Assembly (NCBI RefSeq): GCF_023630705.1
Contig: NZ_JALQEM010000019.1
Coordinates: 124,001-188,000 of the forward strand
From: Caballeronia sp. GAFFF1
GTDB taxonomy: Bacteria > Pseudomonadota > Gammaproteobacteria > Burkholderiales > Burkholderiaceae
Direction of reading: 5' to 3'
Length of the DNA stretch: 64,000 bases
Notes under the pieces: generated by a model
Told to the model about the DNA's origin: nothing
Seen by the model: the letters and a program-made list of their open reading frames with translations, nothing else
The model's database searches: none
Shown: piece after piece, positions 55,624-64,000 of the stretch
How positions within the stretch are numbered: the first letter of the stretch is position 1
How the letters are laid out: each line of letters begins with the position of its first letter
Translations under genes and position numbers: made by a program

Positions 55624-55657
55624 CAAAGGGTTACAGGCGCAAGCCTGTAACCCTTTG
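55624..55657. terminator. Perfect 15-bp hairpin after tRNA-Lys
   Basis: 55624-55638 and 55643-55657 are perfect inverted copies with a GCAA tetraloop. The position 7 bp after the tRNA suggests a terminator or 3'-processing signal; the T-run after it is poor. Confidence 0.75.
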
Positions 55658-55726
55658 TCGTTTCTGCAATTAGTTCGCTCGACGAATCGAACGCTTCGGC
55701 ACGCGGCCGCAGTCGAGACACCGAAC

Positions 55727-56509
55727 CTACACCGCACTCACCCCGCCATCCACGGCCAGCACCTGCCCGGTTATATGTTTGCCCGCATCGCTGGCGAAGA
55801 GCACGGCGGCGCCCTTCAGGTCTTCGTCGTCGCCGAGACGGTGTAGCGGAATGCTCGCACACATGCGCTCGACGCCCATCCGGTCGAGCGAGCCTTGCGT
55901 CATTTTCGATGGAAAGAAGCCGGGCGCGAGCGCGTTCACCGTGATGCCGTACTCGCCCCACTCGCCCGCAAGCGTCCGCGTGAAATTCACGACCGCGCCT
56001 TTGGACGTGTTGTAGGCGATGGTCTCCATCGTGCCGGGAGCGTTGCCCGCGAGCCCCGAGATCGACGCCACGTTGATGACGCGTCCATAGCGGCGCGGAA
56101 TCATCGACAGCTTGCCGATGCGCTGCGTCAGCAGAAAGAGCCCGCGGACGTTCAGGTTCATCACCTTGTCCCACGCCGCGATCGGATAGTCCTCGGCGGG
56201 CGCGCCCCATGTCGCGCCCGCGTTGTTCACGAGGATGTCGACGCGGCCGAGCGCGGCGAGCGCATCGTCGGCGAGGCGGGCGATGTCGTCCTCCCGCGCG
56301 CCGTCCGCCGCGATCCAGCGCGCATCGACGCCACGCGCGCGCAGATGCTTCGCGGCGGCATCGAGCTCGTCCGGCTTGCGCGCGGACAGCATGATGCGCG
56401 CGCCCTGCTCGCCCAATGCCTCGGCAATGTGCAGGCCGAGCCCGCGTGAGCCGCCTGTGACGAGCGCGGTCTTGTCTCTCAGGTCGAAGAGTTGTTGTAC
56501 GGTCCGCAT
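55727..56509 (-). CDS. SDR-family oxidoreductase (last gene of beta-oxidation operon)
   Basis: The product is 260 aa from the ATG at 56509 (MRTVQQLFDL). It has TGGSRGLGLHIAEALGEQGA, NNAGATWGAP, the Ser in NVASISGLAGN and the Y-x3-K in AYNTSKGAVVNFTRTLAGEW, ending GQVLAVDGGVSAV. It is the type often annotated as gluconate 5-dehydrogenase-like or 3-ketoacyl-ACP reductase-like; the substrate is unknown. It starts 8 bp after the acyl-CoA dehydrogenase, so it belongs to the fatty-acid operon. Confidence 0.9.
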   Translation of the reverse strand: MRTVQQLFDLRDKTALVTGGSRGLGLHIAEALGEQGARIMLSARKPDELDAAAKHLRARGVDARWIAADGAREDDIARLADDALAALGRVDILVNNAGATWGAPAEDYPIAAWDKVMNLNVRGLFLLTQRIGKLSMIPRRYGRVINVASISGLAGNAPGTMETIAYNTSKGAVVNFTRTLAGEWGEYGITVNALAPGFFPSKMTQGSLDRMGVERMCASIPLHRLGDDEDLKGAAVLFASDAGKHITGQVLAVDGGVSAV

Positions 56510-56517
56510 TCGGTGTC

Positions 56518-58380
56518 CTAAAACCACGCGTCCTGCATGTCGAGCGTCGTGCGGTCCAGCGACACGAGCAAGTCGAACTGCGGTCCGACGCGCGGCAGTT
56601 CCCATCGGAAGAAGTAAGCGGCGGCGGCGAGCTTGCCGCGATAGAACGCCGCGTCGTCATCGGTGCGGGCGGCGGCGAGTCCGGCGCGTGCAGCCAGCGC
56701 CTGTTCCAGCCAGATCCACGCAACGGTCACATGCCCGAACGCCTCCATGTACAGCGACGCGTTCGCGAGCGTCACCGACGGATCGCCCGCTGCCCACAAC
56801 ATGCGCGTGACGTGCATGAGGCGTGTCACCGATTCGTCGAAAGCAGATGCGTGCTTGATGAGCGCAGCATCGCCCGTCGCCGATGCGCGCGCCGCGCTCG
56901 CGTGCATGCGGTCCACGAGCAGCCGCAGCGCCGCGCCGTCCTTCATCGTCACTTTGCGGCCGAGCAGGTCCAGCGCCTGAATGCCGTGCGTGCCTTCATG
57001 GATCGCGTTGAGACGGTTGTCGCGATAGAACTGCTCGACGTTGTATTCGCGGGTGTAGCCGTAACCGCCGTGGACCTGGATCGCGAGGTTGTTCGCTTCG
57101 AGACACCATTGCGACGGCCAGCTTTTCGCAATCGGCGTCAGGATGTCGAGAAGGAGCGTCAGGCGTTCGTGCTTCTCGCCGTCGCCGGCGGCTTGCGCGG
57201 CGCGCGCTTCATCCACGAGCTTCGCGCAATAGAGGTTCAGCGCGAGACCGCCTTCCGCGTAGCTCTTTTGCGCGAGCAGCATGCGGCGCACGTCCGCGTG
57301 CTCGACGAGCTTCACCTGCGGGCTCGCCGGATCCTTGCCGGCGCGGCCCGTCGCGCGTCCCTGAGGCCGGTTGCGCGCATAGTCGAGCGCATGCAGATAG
57401 CCTGTGTAACCGAGCGCCGCCGCGCCGAGTCCGACGCCGATGCGCGCCTCGTTCATCATGTGGAACATGGAGGCCAGCCCCTGCCCCGCCTCGCCGACGA
57501 GATAGCCGATCGCGCCCGCCTTGCCGCCCGGCCGATGCTGCACGCCTTCGCCGAAATTCAGCAGGCAGTTGGTCACGCCGCGATAACCCATCTTGTGATT
57601 GAGTCCGGCGAGCACGACGTCATTACGTTCACCGAGGGAGCCTTGTTCATTGACGAGATACTTGGGCACGATGAAAAGCGAGATGCCCTTCACGCCCGGA
57701 ATCAGCTTGCCGTCCGGACCGGGAATCTTCGCGAGCACCAGATGAACGATGTTCTCGGACAGTTCATGCTCGCCGCCCGAGATCCACATCTTGTTGCCGC
57801 GCAGCCGATACTGCGCCCCGAGCGGCGATTCGCCCTCGTACTCGGCGCGCGTCGTGATGTCCGACAACGACGAACCCGCCTGCGGCTCCGACAGACACAT
57901 CGTGCCGAAAAAGCGCCCTTGCATTTCGGGCCGCACGAAGGTGTCGATCTGCTTCGGCGTGCCGTGCGCGAGCAGCAGGTTCGCGTTGCCGATGGTCAGA
58001 AACGGAAACGCCGCCGTGCCGATGTTCGCGCCGATGAAGTACGCGAAGCCCGCCTTCTCGACGACCACCGGCAACTGCATGCCACCGAGGTCGTAGTCCT
58101 GTCCCGCAGCCATCAACCCGGCTTCGCAGAAGGCGGAGAGCGCCGTCTTCACTTCGGGGATGACATGCACCCGCTCGCCGTCGAAATGCGGCTCCTGCTG
58201 ATCGCTCTTCTTGCTGTGCGTGGCGAAGAGATCGGTGGCGATCTTCTCGCAGGTATCGAGCGCCGCGTCGAAGGTTTCGCGCGAATGGTCGGCATAGCGC
58301 GGTATTTCGGTCAGCGCCTGAACCTTCAGCCACTCGTACAGAAGAAAGTTCAGATCGCGCCGGGAAAGGATCAACGACAT
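56518..58380 (-). CDS. Large acyl-CoA dehydrogenase (FadE type, with C-terminal extension)
   Basis: The product is 620 aa from the ATG at 58380 (MSLILSRRDLNFLLYEW). It has the standard acyl-CoA dehydrogenase core: TMCLSEPQAGSSLSDITT, WISGGEHELSEN and the C-terminal YEGTHGIQALDLLGRKV with the likely catalytic Glu. An N-terminal extension and a C-terminal 4-helix domain of about 150 residues are added. The size and motifs fit the about 600-aa bacterial branch related to DmdC/long-chain FadE. It feeds electrons to the EtfAB encoded upstream. Confidence 0.93.
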   Translation of the reverse strand: MSLILSRRDLNFLLYEWLKVQALTEIPRYADHSRETFDAALDTCEKIATDLFATHSKKSDQQEPHFDGERVHVIPEVKTALSAFCEAGLMAAGQDYDLGGMQLPVVVEKAGFAYFIGANIGTAAFPFLTIGNANLLLAHGTPKQIDTFVRPEMQGRFFGTMCLSEPQAGSSLSDITTRAEYEGESPLGAQYRLRGNKMWISGGEHELSENIVHLVLAKIPGPDGKLIPGVKGISLFIVPKYLVNEQGSLGERNDVVLAGLNHKMGYRGVTNCLLNFGEGVQHRPGGKAGAIGYLVGEAGQGLASMFHMMNEARIGVGLGAAALGYTGYLHALDYARNRPQGRATGRAGKDPASPQVKLVEHADVRRMLLAQKSYAEGGLALNLYCAKLVDEARAAQAAGDGEKHERLTLLLDILTPIAKSWPSQWCLEANNLAIQVHGGYGYTREYNVEQFYRDNRLNAIHEGTHGIQALDLLGRKVTMKDGAALRLLVDRMHASAARASATGDAALIKHASAFDESVTRLMHVTRMLWAAGDPSVTLANASLYMEAFGHVTVAWIWLEQALAARAGLAAARTDDDAAFYRGKLAAAAYFFRWELPRVGPQFDLLVSLDRTTLDMQDAWF

Positions 58381-58394
58381 GTCTCTCGTCCTTG

Positions 58395-59573
58395 TCAAAG
58401 CACTTCGAAGAGGCCGGCCGCGCCTTGTCCGCCGCCGATGCACATCGTCACGACGACGTGCTTCACACCGCGGCGTTTGCCTTCGATCAGCGCGTGGCCG
58501 ACGAGCCGCGCGCCCGACACGCCGAACGGATGCCCCACCGCGATGGCGCCGCCGTTCACGTTGAGCCGCTCCATCGGAATGCCGAGCGTATCCGCGCAGT
58601 ACAAGACCTGCACGGCGAAAGCCTCATTCAGCTCCCACAAGCCGATGTCGTCAACCGTCAAGCCCGCTTTCTTCAACAGCTTCGGCACCGCGAACACCGG
58701 TCCAATGCCCATTTCGTCCGGCTCGCAGCCCGCCACCGCGAAGCCGCGAAACACGCCGAGCGGCGCAATGCCCCTCGATGCGGCGACGCGCGCATCCATC
58801 ACGACGCACGCGGAAGCGCCATCCGAGAACTGCGACGCGTTGCCCGCCGATATGACGCCGCCCGGCAGCGCGCTGCGAATCTTCGCGACGCCTTCCATCG
58901 TCGTGTCTGCGCGAATGCCTTCGTCGGCGGCGATGGTGACTTCGCGGCTCACGATGTCGCCCGTTGCGCGGTCAACGACGCCCGCCGTGACGGTCATCGG
59001 CACGATTTCGTGGTCGAAGCGGCCCGCCTCGCGCGCCGCCGCCGCGCGCTGCTGGCTGCGCACGCCGTATTCGTCCTGCCGCTCGCGCGAAATGCCGTAG
59101 CGTTTGGCGACCTGTTCCGCCGTCTGCAGCATGCTCCAGTAAATCTCAGGCTTGTTCGCGGCGAGCCACGGGTCGTTCGCGTACTCCAGATTCATCTGGC
59201 GCTGCGTCCACGAGATGCTTTCCACGCCGCCTGCCGCGTAAATCTCGCCTTCGCCTGTCATCACGCGCTGCGCGGCCATCGCGATGCTTTGCAGCCCGGA
59301 CGAGCAGAAGCGGTTGATGGTCGCGCCCGGCACCGTCACGGGACAGCCCGCCCGCAACGCGATCTGACGCCCGATGTTGCCGCCCGTCGCGCCTTCGGGG
59401 TTCGCGCAGCCCATCAGCACGTCTTCGACTTCGCCGGCCTCGATGCCCGCCCGGGAGATAGCGTGCCGGACCGCGTGCGCGCCGAGCGTCGCGCCGTGCG
59501 TCATGTTGAACGCGCCCTTCCAGCTTTTGGCCAGCGCGGTGCGCGCGGTCGATACGATCACTGCCTCGTTCAT
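58395..59573 (-). CDS. Acetyl-CoA C-acyltransferase (3-ketoacyl-CoA thiolase)
   Basis: The 392 aa product is the usual thiolase length. The nucleophile Cys is in [15 protein letters not shown], the His in [16 protein letters not shown] and the second Cys in [14 protein letters not shown]. It cleaves 3-ketoacyl-CoA to acetyl-CoA. It lies 10 bp after the FadJ-like gene and 14 bp before the dehydrogenase. FadA/FadI-type beta-oxidation use is inferred from the neighbours. Confidence 0.94.
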   Translation of the reverse strand: MNEAVIVSTARTALAKSWKGAFNMTHGATLGAHAVRHAISRAGIEAGEVEDVLMGCANPEGATGGNIGRQIALRAGCPVTVPGATINRFCSSGLQSIAMAAQRVMTGEGEIYAAGGVESISWTQRQMNLEYANDPWLAANKPEIYWSMLQTAEQVAKRYGISRERQDEYGVRSQQRAAAAREAGRFDHEIVPMTVTAGVVDRATGDIVSREVTIAADEGIRADTTMEGVAKIRSALPGGVISAGNASQFSDGASACVVMDARVAASRGIAPLGVFRGFAVAGCEPDEMGIGPVFAVPKLLKKAGLTVDDIGLWELNEAFAVQVLYCADTLGIPMERLNVNGGAIAVGHPFGVSGARLVGHALIEGKRRGVKHVVVTMCIGGGQGAAGLFEVL

Positions 59574-59583
59574 GTCTCGGTCC

Positions 59584-61665
59584 TCAGTCGTTGAAGCTCG
59601 CGCCGGCATCGGCGAGGCGCTGCAAGAGCGGCGCGACTTGCCACGCGTGGCCCTGATAGCCCCTGGCATAGCGGCGAATGGCCTGCGCCACGGCGTAGAG
59701 GCCGATCTCGTCCGCGTACTGCATCGGGCCGCCGCGAAACTTCGGAAAGCCGTAGCCGTGCAAATAGACCATGTCGATATCCGACGCCTTCGACGCGATG
59801 CCTTCCTGCAAGATCAACGCGCCTTCGTTGACGAGCGCGAACACGAGCCGCTCGACAATTTCCTCGTCGCTGATCTTGCGCCGCGCGATGCCGAGGTCCC
59901 TGGAATGCTGCACGATCATTTCGTCGACGACCGCGCTCGGATACGCCCGGCGATCGCCCGGCTTGTAGTCGTACCAGCCCGCCTGCACTTTCTGGCCGAA
60001 GCGGCCCATTTCGCACAGCAGATCGCCCGTCTTCGAGTAGTTGAACTCCGGCTGCTCGACGGCGCGGCGCTTGCGGATCGCCCAGCTGATGTCGTTGCCC
60101 GCCATGTCGATCATGCGGAACGGGCCCATCGCGAAGCCGAAGCGCTCGATCGCGCGATCCACCTGCTGCGGCAGCGCGCCTTCGTCGAGCAGAAAGCCGG
60201 CTTGACGGCTGTACTGCTCGATCATGCGATTGCCGATGAAGCCGTCGCACACGCCCGACACCACCGCGACCTTGCCGATCTTCTTCGCGAGTTGCATGAC
60301 CGTGGCGAGCACGTCTTTCGCGGTCTGCGCGCCGCGCACCACTTCGAGCAGCTTCATCACGTTCGCGGGGCTGAAGAAGTGCATGCCGATCACGTCGCGC
60401 GGACGCTTCGTGAAGGACGCGATGGCGTCGATGTCGAGGGTCGACGTATTTGATGCGAGGATCGCGCCGGGCTTGGCTACCTCGTCGAGCCGCTGGAACA
60501 CGCTCTTCTTGACCTCCAGGTCTTCGAACACGGCTTCGATCACGAGATCGGCGTCGCGGATGTCGTCATACGAGAGCGTGGTCGCAAGCCGCGCTATGCG
60601 CGCATCCACTTCGTCTTGCGTGAGCTTGCCCTTCTTCGCCGTGTTCTCGTAATTGCGGCGAATCGCGCCGACGCCTCGCTCCAGCGCGTCCGCTTTCATT
60701 TCCAGCAGCGTGACCGGCACGCCCGCGTTGAGGAAATTCATCGCGATGCCGCCGCCCATCGTGCCCGCGCCGATCACGGCGACTTTGGCGATGGCGCGCG
60801 TCGGCGTGTCGGCAGGCACGTCGGGGATGCGGCTCGCCGCGCGTTCGCCGAGAAAGGCTTGGCGCAACGCGCGAGACTCGGGCGTGTTCATCAACGACAT
60901 GAAGCCGTCGCGCTCGGCCTCGATGCCTTCATCGAATGGCCTCAGCGATGCCGCGACGGCATTCACGCATGCCAGCGGCGCGGGATACGGCCCTGCGCTC
61001 GCTGCGACCGTGCTGCGCGCAAAGCCGAGATACGCTTCGGCGTGCGCGTGCTGAACCGGTATATCGCGCAGCTTCGGATGCGGACCGGCGCGCTCGGCGG
61101 CAGTGCGCGCGAATTTGACGGCGGCGACGACGACATCATCCGCGACGATTTCGTTGAAGAGTCCCGTGCCGGCGAACTTCTCCGCAAGCATGGTCTTGCC
61201 CGACACGATCGTGTTGAGCGCGGCTTCGAGGCCGATTGCGCGCGGCAGGCGTTGCGTGCCGCCCGCGCCCGGCAACAGACCGAGATTGACTTCGGGCAGC
61301 GCGATCTTCGCTTGCCGCGTCGCGAGCCGGTAGTGGCAGCCGAGCGCGAGTTCGAGCCCGCCGCCCATCGCGACCGAGTGAATGGCCGCGACGACCGGCT
61401 TCGCCGATCGCTCGATGGTGTCGATGACCGTCGCGAGGCTCGGCTCCTGAAACGCTTTGGGCGTGCCGAACTCGCGGATATCCGCGCCGCCCGAAAACGC
61501 CTTGCCCGCGCCCGTGATGACGATGGCCTCGACCGCTGCGTCGTCGAGCGCGCGGCTCATGCCATTCATGATGCCGGTCCGGGTTGCATGACCCAGACCG
61601 TTGACCGGAGGATGGTCGAGCGTAATGACGGCCACGCCGTCATGGACCTGGTACGTCGCTGTCAT
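59584..61665 (-). CDS. Bifunctional enoyl-CoA hydratase / 3-hydroxyacyl-CoA dehydrogenase (FadB/FadJ-like)
   Basis: The 693 aa fusion has a crotonase domain (residues 1-270: [51 protein letters not shown] with the catalytic Glu residues) and an NAD-binding 3-hydroxyacyl-CoA dehydrogenase domain from about 295 ([38 protein letters not shown]). It performs the two middle steps of beta-oxidation. It is 100 bp downstream of etfA. Confidence 0.95.
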   Translation of the reverse strand: MTATYQVHDGVAVITLDHPPVNGLGHATRTGIMNGMSRALDDAAVEAIVITGAGKAFSGGADIREFGTPKAFQEPSLATVIDTIERSAKPVVAAIHSVAMGGGLELALGCHYRLATRQAKIALPEVNLGLLPGAGGTQRLPRAIGLEAALNTIVSGKTMLAEKFAGTGLFNEIVADDVVVAAVKFARTAAERAGPHPKLRDIPVQHAHAEAYLGFARSTVAASAGPYPAPLACVNAVAASLRPFDEGIEAERDGFMSLMNTPESRALRQAFLGERAASRIPDVPADTPTRAIAKVAVIGAGTMGGGIAMNFLNAGVPVTLLEMKADALERGVGAIRRNYENTAKKGKLTQDEVDARIARLATTLSYDDIRDADLVIEAVFEDLEVKKSVFQRLDEVAKPGAILASNTSTLDIDAIASFTKRPRDVIGMHFFSPANVMKLLEVVRGAQTAKDVLATVMQLAKKIGKVAVVSGVCDGFIGNRMIEQYSRQAGFLLDEGALPQQVDRAIERFGFAMGPFRMIDMAGNDISWAIRKRRAVEQPEFNYSKTGDLLCEMGRFGQKVQAGWYDYKPGDRRAYPSAVVDEMIVQHSRDLGIARRKISDEEIVERLVFALVNEGALILQEGIASKASDIDMVYLHGYGFPKFRGGPMQYADEIGLYAVAQAIRRYARGYQGHAWQVAPLLQRLADAGASFND

Positions 61666-61765
61666 GCTGATTCCTTCAAAGTGAACGGGGTGTCATGCGG
61701 CGCGGCGCCGGGTCTCGCGCCCGGTTGCTGTGTTGCGGTCTTCTCGCGCCGATCGTGTCGTCGGT

Positions 61766-62710
61766 CTAGGCGGCTGCGCCAAGCTCGCTGACGAGTTCGG
61801 GCACCGCCGCGAACAGATCGCCGACAAGGCTGTAATCCGCTACGCTGAAGATCGGCGCTTCGGCGTCCTTGTTGATCGCGACGATCACCTTGCTGTCCTT
61901 CATGCCGGCCAAGTGTTGAATCGCGCCGGAGATACCGACGGCCACATACAACTGCGGCGCGACGATCTTGCCGGTCTGGCCCACTTGATAGTCGTTCGGC
62001 ACGTAGCCCGCATCGACCGCCGCGCGCGATGCGCCGAGCGCCGCGCCCAGCTTGTCCGCGAGCGGTTCGAGCACTTGCGTGTAGTTCTCGCCGCTGCCGA
62101 GACCGCGCCCGCCCGAAACGATGATGTTTGCGCTCGTCAACTCGGGGCGATCGAGCTTCGTCACCTCGCGGTTCACGAACTGCGAGACGCCCGCATCCGC
62201 CGCTGCTTCGATCTTCTCGACCGATGCGCTGCCACCTTCAGCCGCCACCGGATCGAAGCCCGTCGCGCGCACGGTGATGACCTTGATTGCATCAGCCGAC
62301 TGGACGGTCGCGATCGCGTTGCCCGCGTAGATCGGGCGCTCGAAGGTATCGGCGCTGACCACAGCGGTAATTTCGCTGATCTGCGCGACGTCCAGATGCG
62401 CGGCGATACGCGGCGCGATGTTCTTGCCGTAAGCCGTCGCCGGCGCGACGATATGCGAATAGTCCTTCGCGATGTTCAGCACCGTGCCTTCGACGTTCTC
62501 CGCGAGGCCTTCGGCGAGCTGCGGCGCATCGGCCAGCAGCACCTTCGAAACGCCCGCGATCTTGGTCGCCTGATCCGCCGCGCCCTGCGCGTTCGAACCC
62601 GCGACGAGAATGTGAATGTCGCCGCCCAGTTTCGCCGCTGCCGCGACCGTGTTCAACGTCGCCGCCTTGATCGACGCGTTGTCGTGTTCTGCGATTACGA
62701 GAGTCGTCAC
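61766..62710 (-). CDS. etfA: Electron transfer flavoprotein subunit alpha
   Basis: The 314 aa product has an N-terminal Rossmann-like half and the FAD-binding C-terminal signature VSGGRGLGSGENY, RAAVDAGYVPNDYQVGQTGKIVAPQLYVAVGISGAIQHLAGM and INKDAEAPIFSVADY. It carries electrons from acyl-CoA dehydrogenases to ETF-quinone oxidoreductase. It is 1 bp after etfB. Confidence 0.97.
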   Translation of the reverse strand: MTTLVIAEHDNASIKAATLNTVAAAAKLGGDIHILVAGSNAQGAADQATKIAGVSKVLLADAPQLAEGLAENVEGTVLNIAKDYSHIVAPATAYGKNIAPRIAAHLDVAQISEITAVVSADTFERPIYAGNAIATVQSADAIKVITVRATGFDPVAAEGGSASVEKIEAAADAGVSQFVNREVTKLDRPELTSANIIVSGGRGLGSGENYTQVLEPLADKLGAALGASRAAVDAGYVPNDYQVGQTGKIVAPQLYVAVGISGAIQHLAGMKDSKVIVAINKDAEAPIFSVADYSLVGDLFAAVPELVSELGAAA

Positions 62711-62711
62711 G

Positions 62712-63461
62712 TTAGATCACCTTCGCTTCGGTTTTCAGTTTCTCGACCAGCGTCTTGACGTCGGGCACCGTCACGCCCGCGCTGCGCTTCGGCGGCTCGG
62801 TGACTTTAAGCGTCTTCAGACGCGGCGCGACATCGACGCCGAGATCGGCGGGCGTAACCGTCGTCAGCGGCTTTTTCTTCGCCTTCATGATGTTGGGCAG
62901 CGTCACGTAGCGCGGCTCGTTCAGGCGCAGGTCTGTCGTGACGACGGCGGGCAGCTTCAGCGACAGCGTTTCCGCGCCGCCATCGACTTCACGCGAGACA
63001 GTGGCGCGGCCATCGGCGATCACCACTTTCGATGCAAACGTCGCCTGCGGCAGGCCCGCCAAAGCGGCAAGCATCTGGCCGGTCTGGTTCGAATCGTCGT
63101 CGATCGCCTGCTTGCCCAGAATCACGAGTTCCGGCTTTTCCTGATCGACCAGCGCCTTGAGCAGCTTCGCCACTGCCAGCGGCTGCAATTCCTCGGCCGA
63201 TTCGACCAGAATCGCCCGATCCGCGCCGATAGCCAACGCCGTGCGCAGCGTTTCCTGACATTGCGTCACGCCGCACGACACCGCGACGACTTCCGTTGCG
63301 CCGCCCGCTTCCTTCAGACGCACCGCCTCTTCCACGGCGATTTCGTCGAACGGGTTCATCGACATCTTCACGTTGGCAATGTCGACGCCCGTGTTGTCGG
63401 ACTTCACGCCGACCTTCACGTTGGCATCGGTCACTCTCTTGACTGCGATCAGAACCTTCAC
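62712..63461 (-). CDS. etfB: Electron transfer flavoprotein subunit beta
   Basis: The 249 aa product starts [42 protein letters not shown] and the AMP-binding [17 protein letters not shown] region are those of EtfB. The ETF signature motif is followed by [18 protein letters not shown]. It pairs with EtfA. It lies 38 bp downstream of a partial SDR gene and heads the ETF part of the operon. Confidence 0.97.
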   Translation of the reverse strand: MKVLIAVKRVTDANVKVGVKSDNTGVDIANVKMSMNPFDEIAVEEAVRLKEAGGATEVVAVSCGVTQCQETLRTALAIGADRAILVESAEELQPLAVAKLLKALVDQEKPELVILGKQAIDDDSNQTGQMLAALAGLPQATFASKVVIADGRATVSREVDGGAETLSLKLPAVVTTDLRLNEPRYVTLPNIMKAKKKPLTTVTPADLGVDVAPRLKTLKVTEPPKRSAGVTVPDVKTLVEKLKTEAKVI

Positions 63462-63499
63462 TTACCCCTCCTTTTGCGATGCTTCGAAACCATCGCGCC

Positions 63500-64000
63500 T
63501 CAACGCGTGCCGCAGTCGATATCGACCACCGTCGCGTTCATGTATGCGTTCTGCACCAGATGAACGACGAGCGCGGCGAACTCCTGCGCGCGGCCCATCC
63601 GTCGCGGAAACAGCATCTTTTCGATGAGACCGTCCGACACTTTCTGCGGCATGCCCGCCGACATGCCCGATTCGAACAGGCCGGGCGACACCGCCAGCAC
63701 GCGGATGCCGTGTTCCGCGAGATCGCGCGCCACGGGAATCGTCATGCCGATCACGCCCGCCTTGCTCGCGCTGTACGCGGCCTGCCCCATCTGGCCGCCC
63801 TTCGCCGCGCCCGACGCCGTGTTGATGATGACGCCGCGCTCGCCCGTGTCCTCCGGTTCGTTGTTCGTCATGGCGAGCGCCGCGTGGCGCACCACGTTGA
63901 ACGTGCCGGTGAGATTGACCGCCAGCACGCGGTCCCATAATTCGCTCGGGAAAAGCTGACCCTTGGAAAGGGTCTTGCACGGGCCGAGCACGCCCGCGCA
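63500..64000 (-). CDS. SDR-family 3-hydroxyacyl-CoA dehydrogenase-like (5' end outside the window)
   Basis: The frame is open to base 64000, so the N-terminal NAD-binding part is missing. The visible part begins [15 protein letters not shown], then has [17 protein letters not shown], the Ser in [15 protein letters not shown], the YSASK pair, and PGLFESGM. It is closely related to the SDR at 12540-13298. It is upstream of etfB by 38 bp, and is probably the first gene visible of the same operon. Confidence 0.85.
   Translation of the reverse strand, partial: CAGVLGPCKTLSKGQLFPSELWDRVLAVNLTGTFNVVRHAALAMTNNEPEDTGERGVIINTASGAAKGGQMGQAAYSASKAGVIGMTIPVARDLAEHGIRVLAVSPGLFESGMSAGMPQKVSDGLIEKMLFPRRMGRAQEFAALVVHLVQNAYMNATVVDIDCGTR

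Overview
The window is a GC-rich stretch of bacterial chromosome from a beta-proteobacterium of the Burkholderia / Paraburkholderia / Caballeronia group. This rests on the gene content and order (lpxK-Trm112-kdsB-adk, queG-tsaE-amiC, kynR/kynBUA, ybgC-tolQRAB-pal-cpoB, nrdR-glyA), the strong G/C third-position codon bias and protein-level resemblance. It is core-like and dense: about 70 protein genes and one tRNA. There are no insertion sequences, prophage, CRISPR array or rRNA.

Layout. 1-5.6 kb: the 3' end of an MFS drug exporter, a degenerate EAL-domain protein, and a three-gene module (HAD-UbiA prenyltransferase, SMR-type carrier, GT87 glycosyltransferase). The module looks like a polyprenyl-phosphate-sugar pathway. 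5.7-9 kb: orphan lipoprotein, sodB and xseA on the minus strand. 9.4-13.3 kb: lpxK, Trm112-like, kdsB, adk and an SDR. 13.3-21.4 kb: sirB1-like/murJ, rpsT, DUF3579, argF, murB, yajQ, plsY and ybaK. 21.5-28.4 kb: acyl-CoA dehydrogenase, the overlapping queG-ogt-xerD set, tsaE-amiC and an EamA exporter. 28.6-36.6 kb: a small secreted protein, pirin, a CnoX-like thioredoxin, tcdA, pdxH, cfa, DUF72, msrA and a flavin reductase. 36.6-42.1 kb: tryptophan-to-anthranilate degradation (kynR divergent from kynBUA) and glutaryl-CoA dehydrogenase divergent from an IclR regulator. 42.4-43.9 kb: elaB/yqjE-type envelope proteins. 43.9-46.6 kb: a type IV minor-pilin operon (fimT-pilV-pilW-pilX-pilE) with 4-nt overlaps. 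46.7-49.7 kb: nrdR, glyA and an SDR. 49.8-55.4 kb: the complete Tol-Pal operon. 55.5 kb: tRNA-Lys(UUU). 55.7-64 kb: a minus-strand beta-oxidation operon with its own electron-transfer flavoprotein.

The most interesting points are four. The HAD-UbiA / ArnE-F-like SMR / GT87 module has the parts of a lipid-carrier pentose glycosylation route. The FimT pilin carries a C-terminal GRPR motif like that of DNA-binding FimT proteins. The translation-start region of elaB is duplicated in frame (27 bp). A decayed copy of the murB 3' end lies just downstream of murB. All assignments come from reading the sequence; no database search was run.
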